From Byssovorax sp. (GTDB lineage Bacteria > Myxococcota_A > Polyangia > Polyangiales > Polyangiaceae), in NCBI GenBank assembly GCA_025362495.1, contig JANYGI010000026.1, forward strand, positions 167,911-231,910: a stretch of 64,000 nt of DNA, given 5' to 3'. The translations under genes and the position numbers were made by a program. This document shows, in pieces, positions 31,168 to 39,511 of this stretch. The number at the start of each line of letters is the position of its first letter. Within the stretch, counting starts at the first letter, position 1. The notes below the pieces were generated by a model. The model saw nothing but the letters and a program-made list of their open reading frames with translations. It searched no databases and was not told the origin of the DNA.

Positions 31168-31497
31168 ATGCGCATCGACGCCATCCAGCAGCCCACCGGG
31201 ATCGAGCAATCGACTGGGATCGACGCCGGCCGAGAAGGCCTGCAGACCCGCCCTACCGATCTCGTCGCCACCCCCGAGGTCTCGTTCTCCGACGTGTTCG
31301 GGGGCGCGATCCACGACGCGGCGCAGGCCGGCCACGTCGCCGACGCCAAGAGCGAGGCCCTGGCCAGGGGGACGCTCGACGACATCCACGGGACGATGAT
31401 CGCCGGCAAGGAAGCGGAGATCTCGCTCCACCTCGTGGGGACCATCCGCAATCGGCTCCTCGACGCGTTCCACGAGCTCTGGCGCACCAATGTCTGA
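31168..31497 (+). CDS. fliE: hook-basal body protein FliE
   Basis: A 109-residue protein. The last 70 residues match FliE (VSFSDVFGGAIHDAAQA, IHGTMIAGKEAEISLHLVGTIRNRLLDAFHELWR). FliE joins the MS ring to the rod. The N-terminal 30 residues are variable. It overlaps fliF by 8 bp. The order flgB-flgC-fliE-fliF is that of most flagellar clusters. Confidence 0.93.
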   Translation: MRIDAIQQPTGIEQSTGIDAGREGLQTRPTDLVATPEVSFSDVFGGAIHDAAQAGHVADAKSEALARGTLDDIHGTMIAGKEAEISLHLVGTIRNRLLDAFHELWRTNV

Positions 31498-33136
31498 GCC
31501 CGTCGCCCCCCTGCTGCCGGCCTCGGTACGCGCTGTCCTGGCGCGGGTCTCGGCGCTCTTCGGCGCGCTGTCGCGGCCGGCGCGCGTGCTCCTCGTCAGC
31601 TCGCTCATCGCCGCGGTGGCGGTGGGCGGCTGGCTGACCGTGCGCTCGGCCTACGAGCCCTACGGCGTGCTCTTCACGCAGCTCGATCGCGACGACGCCG
31701 CGGCGATCGTCGTCAAGCTGAAGGAGCTCAAGATCCCGTACCGCGTCGCCGCGCAGGGCGGCGCGATCGAGGTCCCCGAGCCGCGCGTGAACGAGATCCG
31801 CCTCGATCTGGCCTCGTCCGGACTGCCGCGCGGCGGCGGCGTCGGCTTCGAGAGCTTCGACTCGATGAAGCTCGGCGCGACCGAGTTCGAGCAGCGCGTG
31901 CTCTACCGTCGCGCGATGGAGGGCGAGCTCGCCCGCACCATCGGCAGCATCGACGCGATCCTCTCGGCGCGAGTTCACCTGGTGCTCCCGGAAAAGTCGG
32001 TCTTCGCCGCGCGGCGCGAGTCGGCGTCGGCCTCGGTGGTCGTCAAGCTCCGGCCGGGCCGCGTCCTCGGCGCGTCCGAGGTCGCCGGGATCGTGCACCT
32101 CGTCGCCGCGGCGGTTCCCAGCCTTTCCCCCGATCAGATCGCCCTCGTGGGCACCGACGGGACGATGCTCAAGCGGCCCCGCGTCACCGGCGTCAAAGAC
32201 GACGGCACGATCGGCGGCGACGGCGAAGGCGACGGCCAGATCCACTCGGCCGAGGTCGCGCTCGAGGACCGCGCCCGGGCGATGCTCGACCGCGTGCTCG
32301 GCCCTGGCCACGTCGACGTGCGGGTGTCGGCCGAGATGGACCTCTCGCGCACCGAGCGCACCGAGGACCACTACGATCCGAAGAACAGCGCGCTCCGCAG
32401 CGAAGAGTCGCTGGTCGAGCGCAACAGCGTGGCCGACGACGACTCCGTCGCCGGGGTGCCGGGCGCCGAGAGCAACCTCCCGACCGGCGCGGCCGAAGGG
32501 CCCAAGCCGGTCTCGACGGCTGCGGCCGCGGCCGGCGTGGTGCGCGAGACGCACACCCGTAATTTCGAGCTCGATCACGTGCAGGAGAAGCGCGTCTCCA
32601 GCGGCTCGTCGATCAAGCGGCTCACCGTCGCGGTGGTCGTCGACGGCGCGCCCGGCGCGGATCCGCGCGTGCTCGTGCTGCGCGAGCGGCCCGAGCTCGA
32701 CAAGATCGCGGCCCTGGTCGGCAGCGCCGTCGGCGCCAACGCCAAGCGCGGCGACGTCGTCACGGTGGAGTCGGTGCTCTTCACCGACGGCGAGGCGAGC
32801 GCGCCGATCGAGGCGCCGGTCGAGGCGCTCAAGCTGCCGCCGGTGGCGCGCAGGTACGGCCCGTTCGCCGTGGGCGGCGTGCTCGCGCTGGTGCTGCTCA
32901 CGTCGGTCGCGCTGACGCGCAAGCGACGGCGCGCGGTCGCGGTCCCCGTCGCGACGGAGGCTCCGCCGCTGATCCTCGCCGCCGCGGAGGTCCCGCTCAA
33001 GCTGGCGGAGGCGTCGACCCCGGCGCACGATCGCGAGGAGGCCATCCGCCGCGCCACCGAGGATCCGGCCACGGCCGCGCTCGTGGTCCGCCACTGGCTC
33101 GGGACGGCGGTCGAGGACCTCCGCAAGGCGGCCTGA
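31490..33136 (+). CDS. fliF: flagellar MS-ring protein FliF
   Basis: A 548-residue inner-membrane protein with two membrane segments (about residues 32-52 and 458-476). The periplasmic part carries the RBM1/2 secretin-like folds (YGVLFTQLDRDDAAAIV, VNEIRLDLASSGLPRGG, ARVHLVLPEKSVFA) and the RBM3 region (FELDHVQEKRVSSG). The C-terminus ends WLGTAVEDLRKA, a short FliG-binding tail. It forms the ring on which the motor and export gate assemble. A hairpin terminator follows 22 bp after the stop. Confidence 0.96.
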   Translation: MSEPVAPLLPASVRAVLARVSALFGALSRPARVLLVSSLIAAVAVGGWLTVRSAYEPYGVLFTQLDRDDAAAIVVKLKELKIPYRVAAQGGAIEVPEPRVNEIRLDLASSGLPRGGGVGFESFDSMKLGATEFEQRVLYRRAMEGELARTIGSIDAILSARVHLVLPEKSVFAARRESASASVVVKLRPGRVLGASEVAGIVHLVAAAVPSLSPDQIALVGTDGTMLKRPRVTGVKDDGTIGGDGEGDGQIHSAEVALEDRARAMLDRVLGPGHVDVRVSAEMDLSRTERTEDHYDPKNSALRSEESLVERNSVADDDSVAGVPGAESNLPTGAAEGPKPVSTAAAAAGVVRETHTRNFELDHVQEKRVSSGSSIKRLTVAVVVDGAPGADPRVLVLRERPELDKIAALVGSAVGANAKRGDVVTVESVLFTDGEASAPIEAPVEALKLPPVARRYGPFAVGGVLALVLLTSVALTRKRRRAVAVPVATEAPPLILAAAEVPLKLAEASTPAHDREEAIRRATEDPATAALVVRHWLGTAVEDLRKAA

Positions 33137-33158
33137 GCCGCGGCCTCGCACGGCGCGC

Positions 33159-33196
33159 AAAGCCCCTCTTTCCGCTCGCGGAGAGAGGGGCTTTTT
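33159..33196 (+). terminator. intrinsic terminator after fliF
   Basis: AAAGCCCCTCT and AGAGGGGCTTT form an 11-bp perfect stem around a 14-nt loop, ending in TTTTT. It closes the flgB-flgC-fliE-fliF transcript, so fliG must start a separate unit. Confidence 0.88.
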
Positions 33197-33345
33197 GCGT
33201 GGCGCGGGGGCGCGATCCCGGGCCGTCAACGCGCCGACGTCGGCGTCAGCAGGGCGACGGACGAGCCCTGATGATCGTCATGAAAGGCCTTGATTCGTAG
33301 CGAATTTCGGCGATCCACGAGCGGAGCAGGGAGGGCCTCCATGGC

Positions 33346-33361
33346 GGGAACGGGCCTTGCT
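33346..33361 (+). promoter_or_regulatory. sigma-54-like promoter of fliG operon
   Basis: GGGAACGGGCCTTGCT against TGGCACG-N4-TTGCW: two mismatches in the -24 box, perfect -12 box, GG/GC spacing 10. The -12 C is 15 nt from the fliG ATG, the same distance as for flgB and flgG. It lies between the fliF terminator and fliG, where a promoter is required. Confidence 0.5.
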
Positions 33362-33374
33362 CTGGGAGGCCTCG

Positions 33375-34343
33375 ATGCTCACTGGTCCCGAAAAAGCGGT
33401 GCTGTTCCTCCTGTCGCTCGACGAGGACGTGGCGACGCCGATCGTCAACGATCTCAAGGAGCCCGAGCTCCGCAAGCTGCGCGAGGTCGCCTCGACGATG
33501 CGCGAGGTGCGCGCCGACGCGATGGACAGCGTCTACCGCGATTTCCTCGAGCGCTCGTCGAGCGCCGTCGCGGTGCCCCGCGGCGGGCTCGGTTACCTGC
33601 GGCGCCTCACGGTCGGCGCGGTCGGCGAGGCGCGAGCCCGCGAGGTGTTCGAGGACGGCGTCATCAGCCCGCTCGCGCGCCTCGAGACGGCCCGCCCCGA
33701 GGTCGTGGCCACGCTGCTCAGCCGCGAGCCTCCGCAGCTCGTCGGCGCCATCCTGGCGCGGCTCGAGCCGGCGACGGCCGCGGCCATCCTCGCGCAGATG
33801 AACCCGGAGCGTCAGGCGTCCGTCATGAGCCGCGTCGGCCGGATGACGCAGCTCCCCGCGGGCGCGCTCGAAGACGTCGCCTCGGCCCTCGTGAGCGAGC
33901 TGCCGGAGCCCGACGCCGAGACGCTGATCAGCATCGACGGCGTGGCCAAGGCCGCGCAGATCCTCAACGCCTGCGGGCGCGAGGCGTCGAGCACCGTGCT
34001 GCGCGAGCTCGAGGCCAGCGAGCCGGATCTCGCCAAGCAGGTGCAGCTGGCGATGTTCACGTTCGAGGAGCTGGTCCGCCTCGACGCCAAGTCGATGCGC
34101 ACGCTGCTCCGCGAGATCGCGACCGAGCGCCTGACGCTGTCGCTGAAGAACGCGCCCGACAACGTGCGGGAGGCGATCTTCGCCGGCCTCTCGTCGCGGC
34201 AGTCGGAGCTCATTCGTGACGATCTCGAGCTGCTCGGCAACATCCGCCGCAGCGAGGTCGAGAAGGCCCGCATCGAGGTCGTGGAGCTGGCGCTGCGGCT
34301 CGAGTCCGAGGGTTCCCTCGATCTCGGCCGGGGAGGTGAGTGA
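33375..34343 (+). CDS. fliG: flagellar motor switch protein FliG
   Basis: A 322-residue protein starting LTGPEKAVLFLLSLDED. The middle domain has the EHPQ-equivalent SREPPQLVGAILARL, and the C-terminal torque helix region has FTFEELVRLDAKSMRTLLREIATERL and IRRSEVEKARIEVVELALRLESEG. It forms the upper C ring and contacts MotA. The ATG at 33375 has GGAGG 5 nt upstream; TTG 33357 is not needed. It overlaps fliH by one base. Confidence 0.95.
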   Translation: MLTGPEKAVLFLLSLDEDVATPIVNDLKEPELRKLREVASTMREVRADAMDSVYRDFLERSSSAVAVPRGGLGYLRRLTVGAVGEARAREVFEDGVISPLARLETARPEVVATLLSREPPQLVGAILARLEPATAAAILAQMNPERQASVMSRVGRMTQLPAGALEDVASALVSELPEPDAETLISIDGVAKAAQILNACGREASSTVLRELEASEPDLAKQVQLAMFTFEELVRLDAKSMRTLLREIATERLTLSLKNAPDNVREAIFAGLSSRQSELIRDDLELLGNIRRSEVEKARIEVVELALRLESEGSLDLGRGGE

Positions 34344-35074
34344 TGGTCGACGCCGCCAAGGATCTTCCGCCGCAGTGGAACGCCGAGCCGTCGGCGTCGG
34401 GACCGCGCCTCGTGCCGTCATGGCTCGCGCCGCGGCGCGTGGCCCAGTCATTCACGGCCGCGGATCGCGCGCTGCTCGGCCTGCCGACGCTGCCGCCGGG
34501 GCCCGCCGTCGAGGTCGGGCGCGCGTCGGAGGCCGTGGAAGCGGGGATCCGCGCCATCCTCAGCTCGCTGCCGCCCGCGGCCGCGCCGGTGCGGATCTCG
34601 ACGGTGCCCGAGCCGCACGAGGTCGCCGCGCCGGTACACGCCGAGCCGCACCTCGCCGTCCTCGAGGCGCTCCGCTCGGCGCTCACCGCCGCGCTCGCCG
34701 ACGCCGCCCGGGCCCGGCGCGACGCCCTCGCCGCGAGCGAGCACGATCTCGTGCAGCTCGCCGCGGTGATCGCCCAGCAGATCGTCGGCCGCGAGATCCG
34801 CACCGATCCCGCGCTGATCGCGGCCTGGGCGCGCGAGGGCGTGGCCGCTCTCGGCGAGCAGGACGAGCTCGTCGTGGCCATCGCGCCGAACCTCACCGAG
34901 CTCGTGCCGCCCGCGACGTGGATCGCCGCGCTGCGCGGGATCGCGCCGCCGCTCGTCGATCCTTCGCTGCCGCCGTCGGCCTGCGAGATCCGCGGTCGCT
35001 ACGGCCGCGTCGACGCCAGCGTGGCGGCGCGCATCGCCGCGGTGCTCGCCGCGCTCCCCGAGGCGTCCACGTGA
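34343..35074 (+). CDS. fliH: flagellar export ATPase regulator FliH
   Basis: A 243-residue protein between fliG and fliI. The N-terminal 100 residues are Pro/Ala-rich and variable. From about 105 a long Ala-rich helix leads to a FliH/HrpE-like domain (LVQLAAVIAQQIVGREIRTDPALIAAWAREGVAAL, then CEIRGRYGRVDASVAARIAAV). FliH holds FliI at the export gate. It starts at the ATG at 34343 (GGAGG upstream) and overlaps fliI by 4 bp (GTGA). Sequence conservation is low; position supports the call. Confidence 0.88.
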   Translation: MVDAAKDLPPQWNAEPSASGPRLVPSWLAPRRVAQSFTAADRALLGLPTLPPGPAVEVGRASEAVEAGIRAILSSLPPAAAPVRISTVPEPHEVAAPVHAEPHLAVLEALRSALTAALADAARARRDALAASEHDLVQLAAVIAQQIVGREIRTDPALIAAWAREGVAALGEQDELVVAIAPNLTELVPPATWIAALRGIAPPLVDPSLPPSACEIRGRYGRVDASVAARIAAVLAALPEAST

Positions 35075-36390
35075 GCCTCACCGATCGGATCGATCTCGGG
35101 CGCTACGCCGAGCGGGTGCGCGCGGCATCGCCGACGCCGCCGGTGCAAGGCCAGGTGCAGGACATCGTCGGCCTCCTGGTCGAGGTCGCGGGGATCCGCG
35201 CCGCGATGGGGGACCGGCTCGAGGTCCGCGTCGCCGGGCGCCCGCTGGCCCTCGAGGTGCTGGGGTTCCGCAAGGGCCGGCTCCTCGCCGCGCCGCTGGG
35301 ATCCACCGAGGGGATCCGGCCCGGCGACGCCGTGGTCCGGCGCACCGACGGCGCCACGGCCGAGGTCGGCGACGAGCTGCTCGGCCGGATCATCGACGCC
35401 TTCGGGCGCCCCCTCGACGACGGCCCGCCGCCGGTGTGCGTCGATCGGGTGCCGCTCCGCCGCGAGCCGCCGCCGCCGTTCTCGCGCACGCCGATCGATC
35501 GCCCGCTCGACACCGGCGTGCGGGTGATCGACGCGCTGCTGCCGCTCGGCGTCGGCCAGCGCATCGGCCTGTTCGCGGGCACCGGCGTGGGCAAGAGCAC
35601 GCTCCTCGGGATGCTGTGCCGGCGCGCGCGCGCCGACGTCGTCGTGGTCGGGTTGATCGGCGAGCGCGGCCGCGAGGTCGGAGACTTCGTGCGCAACGTG
35701 CTCGGGCCCGAGGGGCTCGCGCGCGCCGTCGTCGTCGCGGCGACGGGCGACGCTCCGCCGCTCGTGCGAGTGCAGGGCGCGCTGCGGGCGACGGCGATCG
35801 CCGAGTACTTCCGCGATCAGGGTAAATCCGTGCTGCTGGTGATGGACTCGGTCACGCGCTTCGCGATGGCGATGCGCGAGGCGTCGCTCGCCGCGGGCGA
35901 GCCGCCGGTGACGAAGGGCTACACGCCGTCGGTGTTCGCCGCGCTCCCGACGCTGCTCGAGCGCGCGGGCACGACGGGCGGCGCCGGATCGATCACCGCG
36001 ATCTACACCGTGCTGGTCGAGGGCGACGATCTCCAGGATCCCATCGCCGACGCGGTCCGCGGCGTGCTCGACGGGCACATCGTGCTCTCGCGCAACCTCG
36101 CCGAGCGCGGCGTCTTCCCCGCGGTCGACGTGCTGCGGAGCGTGTCGCGCGTCTTCGACGACGTGACGACGCCCGAGCACCGCCGCCTGGCGATCCGCGT
36201 GCGCGAGCTGCTGTCGGCGCACGCCGAGGCCTCCGATCTGATCAAGATCGGGGCCTACGTGCGGGGCAGCGACGCGCTGATCGACGCGGCCTGCGCGGCG
36301 CTGCCGCGGATCGAGGCGCTGATCCGGCAGGGCCTGGGCGAGCCGGCGCCGCGCGAGCACGCGCTGCGCGCCCTGCGCACGCTCGGGTAG
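35071..36390 (+). CDS. fliI: flagellar type III export ATPase FliI
   Basis: A 439-residue cytosolic ATPase. Walker A is FAGTGVGKSTLLG near residue 170, followed by VVVGLIGERGREVGDF; Walker B is VLLVMDSVTRFAMA. GYTPSVFAALPTLLERAG and DGHIVLSRNLAERG are typical of FliI/SctN. It powers or regulates substrate entry into the export gate. The GTG start overlaps fliH. It is at the short end of the family and intact. Flagellar rather than injectisome identity follows from its neighbours. Confidence 0.96.
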   Translation: MSLTDRIDLGRYAERVRAASPTPPVQGQVQDIVGLLVEVAGIRAAMGDRLEVRVAGRPLALEVLGFRKGRLLAAPLGSTEGIRPGDAVVRRTDGATAEVGDELLGRIIDAFGRPLDDGPPPVCVDRVPLRREPPPPFSRTPIDRPLDTGVRVIDALLPLGVGQRIGLFAGTGVGKSTLLGMLCRRARADVVVVGLIGERGREVGDFVRNVLGPEGLARAVVVAATGDAPPLVRVQGALRATAIAEYFRDQGKSVLLVMDSVTRFAMAMREASLAAGEPPVTKGYTPSVFAALPTLLERAGTTGGAGSITAIYTVLVEGDDLQDPIADAVRGVLDGHIVLSRNLAERGVFPAVDVLRSVSRVFDDVTTPEHRRLAIRVRELLSAHAEASDLIKIGAYVRGSDALIDAACAALPRIEALIRQGLGEPAPREHALRALRTLG

Positions 36391-36399
36391 CCCGAGGCG

Positions 36400-36843
36400 A
36401 TGGACTCGACGCGAACGCGGCGGATCGCGCGCCTCGCCGCCGCGCGCTCGCGCGAGCTCGACGTCGAGCGCGGCGAGCTCGCCCGGGCGCGGCGCGCGAC
36501 CAGCGAGGCGGAGGCGACCGAGGCGGCGGCGAGCCGCGCCTGGCGCCAGCGCGCCGAGGCGCTGGCGTCGACGTCGTTCACCAGCATCGACGACCTGATG
36601 ATGTCGCGCGCCCACCTCGAGGGGCTCCGGCTCCGCGAGACGACGGCGGCCGCCGCGCTCGCGAGCGCGCGCGAGGCAGAAAATACGCGGCGTGAAGCGT
36701 GCATTCGCGCCGAACGGGAGGTCAGGAAAGTGGAGATCTGGCGTGAGAAAATCGAAGAGGCCGAGCGCGCGATCGCGGCGCGTCGAGAGCGCGTGACGGC
36801 GGACGAGATCGCCGCGCGAACCTTCGCGAAGGGCGAGTCATGA
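36400..36843 (+). CDS. fliJ: flagellar export stalk protein FliJ
   Basis: A 147-residue, almost wholly coiled-coil protein (LAAARSRELDVERGELARA, LRETTAAAALASAREAEN, KVEIWREKIEEAERAIAARRE). This is the FliJ pattern: a helical hairpin that fits the FliI hexamer centre. Similarity is structural rather than by motif, and the call relies on its place between fliI and fliK. It overlaps fliK by 4 bp. Confidence 0.82.
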   Translation: MDSTRTRRIARLAAARSRELDVERGELARARRATSEAEATEAAASRAWRQRAEALASTSFTSIDDLMMSRAHLEGLRLRETTAAAALASAREAENTRREACIRAEREVRKVEIWREKIEEAERAIAARRERVTADEIAARTFAKGES

Positions 36844-38786
36844 GCGCCGGCGCCATCCCGACGAGCGAGATCCCGAAGGCGGTGCGCGAGCCCCGGGCGA
36901 TCCGGCCGCAGCGCGCCGACGTGAGCCGAGGTCAGACGCAGGGATCGCTCGGCCGCGCGCCGCTGACGCCGTTCGACGCGGCGCTGGCGCAGGAGGACGA
37001 CGCGGTGAATGCCGCCGATCCCGCCGCTCCGGCGGTGCCGCAGCCGGTGGCGATCGTCGCGGCGTTGCCCGAGCCCGCGGTCTTCCCGTGGCCGCCGGGG
37101 CTACCGGATCATCTCGGTCCCGCGCTCCACCTCGCGGTCGCGCCGATGATCGCCACGCCGACGATCGCCGCGGCGGCGATCCCCGCGGCGGCGCCCGACG
37201 CGCTCGCTGCGGTCGACGCCGCAGGGGCGCCCCGCGCTGCGGCAGGCGCGTCGCGGGCGCGTCCTGCGGCGACGAGCCCGGCCACGTCAGGGTCGCCGAT
37301 GGCCCCGCTCGTCCCGGCGATCCCGATGCCGATCGCGATCCCGATCCCGCTGGCGGTCCCGACGCCGCGCGCGAGCCCGACGCCGAGCGCGAGCCCGACG
37401 CCGAGCGCGAGCCCGACGCCGAGCGCGAGCCGGATCCCCACCGTGGCGACGGCCGCGGTCGCGCGCGGCGTCGCGGCGCTGGCCTCGTCGGTGGCCGGTC
37501 GCGACGCGGCGCCGCTCGGCGCATCGCCACCGCCGGTCGCGGGCGACGCGTCGGCGCCGGCGGATCCCGACGCTGCGGCGACGCTTTCGCCCGAGGACGC
37601 CACGGCGAAGGCCGCGGCTTCGCCCGCGCAGCTCGGCGCGGCGCAGCTCGCCGCCATCGCGCCCAGCGGCGCCGCCGCGATCGCGGCGAGCCTGCCGGCG
37701 CGAGCCGACGCGCGCGTCGCTCCGGCGCTCGCCGCGGCCGCGCCGCTCCCGAAGGCCGCGGCCGCCGCGAGCCCGCCTGCGGCGGTGAGCGCGACGAACG
37801 AGCCGGCCTCGGCGCTCGACGAGGTCGGGCCGCTCGCTGCGCCCCGCGATGCCGCCGCGTCGCGATCACCGGCGCTCGCCGAGCCACCGTCGCCGGGGGC
37901 CTCGCACCGCGCAGCGCCGCCGACGCCCTCGCCGCGCGCGACGCCGGGAGACCTCGCGCCGCGTCCGCCGACGGGCGTCGCGGTCGCTCCCGAGGCGCCG
38001 CCGGTCGAGGCCGCGAGCCGCCCGAGCGCCGTCACCGCGAACCCCGCCGCGAGCGTGACGGCAAACGTCGTCAACTCCGTCAACTACGTCAACGCTGACA
38101 TTCGCCGGGCCGGGGCGTCGCCGACCGACACGCGCGGCGCTGGCGCGGCGGCGCCGGCCGCCGAGGATGCTCCGGCGATCGCCCGGGCCCCGGCGACCGG
38201 CGGCGAGCCGGTGCGAACGCCGCGCGAGACGACGAAGAGCGACAAAGAGTCGCCGGCGGCGGCGCGGACCCCGGGCGTGCCCGTCGCCGAAGCGGAGGCG
38301 CCTGCGCCTGCGCATGCGTCGCCGGCGCGCGGCGCCCGCCCCGAGGTTCATGACGCGTCGATCCCGATCGATTCGCCGGAGCTGTCGGCCCGTCAAGAGG
38401 CCGTCAGCATCGCCGTCAACCGCCTGGCACTCCGGCACGGGGCGCACGCGGAAATCGATGTCCCCGAGCTCGGGCGCCTCTCGGTCGACGCGCGCTCGCA
38501 GGGCAAGACGGTCGAGGTCTCCGTCAGCGCCGAGCGCGCCGAGGGCGCCGCCGCGCTGCGCCTCGCGAGCCCCGAGCTCGCGGCCTACCTGCGCGACGCC
38601 CGCGTGCCGCTGGCGAGCCTTTCCATCGAGTCGGGCGGCAACGGTCCATCGGGCGGCGCCGGGGGCGAGAATACCCATCAGCGCGGCGCGGAGGACGACG
38701 GGCGACCAGCTCCGCGCGGCGCGTCGTCGTCGGCGAATTCGCCGGAGAACGCCGGGCCCCGGCGCCGGGTCCGGTTCGTGCTGTAG
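36840..38786 (+). CDS. fliK: hook-length control protein FliK, Ala/Pro-rich
   Basis: A 648-residue protein. The first 510 residues are low-complexity Ala/Pro/Ser, with tandem PTPSAS units near residue 180, as expected for the extended ruler part of FliK. The C-terminal domain (about 515-605) has the Flg_hook features: SIAVNRLALRHGAHAEIDVPELGRLSVDA and VSAERAEGAAALRLASPELAAYLRDARVPLASLSIES. It measures hook length and switches export specificity through FlhB. It is longer than enteric FliK (about 400). Confidence 0.87.
   Translation: MSAGAIPTSEIPKAVREPRAIRPQRADVSRGQTQGSLGRAPLTPFDAALAQEDDAVNAADPAAPAVPQPVAIVAALPEPAVFPWPPGLPDHLGPALHLAVAPMIATPTIAAAAIPAAAPDALAAVDAAGAPRAAAGASRARPAATSPATSGSPMAPLVPAIPMPIAIPIPLAVPTPRASPTPSASPTPSASPTPSASRIPTVATAAVARGVAALASSVAGRDAAPLGASPPPVAGDASAPADPDAAATLSPEDATAKAAASPAQLGAAQLAAIAPSGAAAIAASLPARADARVAPALAAAAPLPKAAAAASPPAAVSATNEPASALDEVGPLAAPRDAAASRSPALAEPPSPGASHRAAPPTPSPRATPGDLAPRPPTGVAVAPEAPPVEAASRPSAVTANPAASVTANVVNSVNYVNADIRRAGASPTDTRGAGAAAPAAEDAPAIARAPATGGEPVRTPRETTKSDKESPAAARTPGVPVAEAEAPAPAHASPARGARPEVHDASIPIDSPELSARQEAVSIAVNRLALRHGAHAEIDVPELGRLSVDARSQGKTVEVSVSAERAEGAAALRLASPELAAYLRDARVPLASLSIESGGNGPSGGAGGENTHQRGAEDDGRPAPRGASSSANSPENAGPRRRVRFVL
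37369..37432. repeat. 18-bp tandem repeat in fliK
   Basis: Between three and four copies of GCGAGCCCGACGCCGAGC encode SPTPSA units in the ruler region of FliK. The frame is preserved whatever the copy number, so ruler length could change by six residues per unit. Confidence 0.75.
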
Positions 38787-38794
38787 CGGGCTCC

Positions 38795-39487
38795 ATGTCA
38801 ACGACGATCCAGAACACCACCTCGCCGCTGTTCGGTTCGACGGAGGCCTCCGCCACCCCGGCGGCCCCCAAATCGGCGCTCGATCAGAACGCTTTCATGA
38901 AGCTGCTGATCGCCCAGCTCTCTCACCAGGATCCGCTCCAGCCGCAGGACGGCAGCGCGTTCGTCGCCCAGCTCGCGCAGTTCAGCGCCGTCGAGCAGGC
39001 CCAGGCGCAGACCCAGAAGCTCGACCTGCTCTCGCAGCAGCTCGCCAGCATCGGCAGCAACGACGCCGTGAACCTGGTGGGCAAGACCGTCAGCATCCAG
39101 GCGAAGAGCATCGCCTTCGACGGCGTGACCGCGACCGGCGCGAGCGTGACCCTGAGCGCCCCGGCGGCGAAGGTCTCGGTCCAGATCCAGGACGCGAGCG
39201 GCAACGTCGTCCGCACGATCCAGCTCGGCTCGAGGCCCGCCGGCGCGATGCCGATCGCCTGGGATGGCCGCGACGACAACGGGCAGATCGTGCCCAAGGG
39301 CGCTTATGGATTCGCCGTCACCGCGACCGACGGGGTCGGCGCGACAGTGCCTGTCTCGCAGCAGGTGACTGGCACTGTCACCAAGGTGTCTTTCGACAAG
39401 GGCTATCCCGAGATGCTGCTCAACACCGGCGCCACGGCGCCAATTTCCGATCTCATCAGCGTCGGGTCTCTGCCCGGCCTGCCGTGA
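38795..39487 (+). CDS. flgD: hook-capping protein FlgD
   Basis: A 230-residue exported protein. The N-terminus has LDQNAFMKLLIAQLSHQDPLQPQDGSAFVAQLAQFSAVEQ, the FlgD signature. The middle has the FLG-D Ig-like domain (VSVQIQDASGNVVRTIQLG, IAWDGRDDNGQIVPKGAYGF). It caps the growing hook and guides FlgE polymerisation. It lies 8 bp after fliK and 25 bp before flgE. Confidence 0.96.
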   Translation: MSTTIQNTTSPLFGSTEASATPAAPKSALDQNAFMKLLIAQLSHQDPLQPQDGSAFVAQLAQFSAVEQAQAQTQKLDLLSQQLASIGSNDAVNLVGKTVSIQAKSIAFDGVTATGASVTLSAPAAKVSVQIQDASGNVVRTIQLGSRPAGAMPIAWDGRDDNGQIVPKGAYGFAVTATDGVGATVPVSQQVTGTVTKVSFDKGYPEMLLNTGATAPISDLISVGSLPGLP

Positions 39488-39511
39488 TCCCCAGGACTCA
39501 GGAGAATTGAT

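Noticed and set aside
31253..33229. 658-codon minus-strand frame opposite fliF
   Set aside because: Shadow of fliF, whose motifs are complete; no protein-like pattern.
36838..38801. Ala/Gly- and Arg/Pro-rich minus-strand frames opposite fliK
   Set aside because: Low-complexity shadows of fliK repeats.
39369..39390. TGGCAC inside flgD as promoter for flgE
   Set aside because: No GC at the right distance; the site lies in coding sequence.
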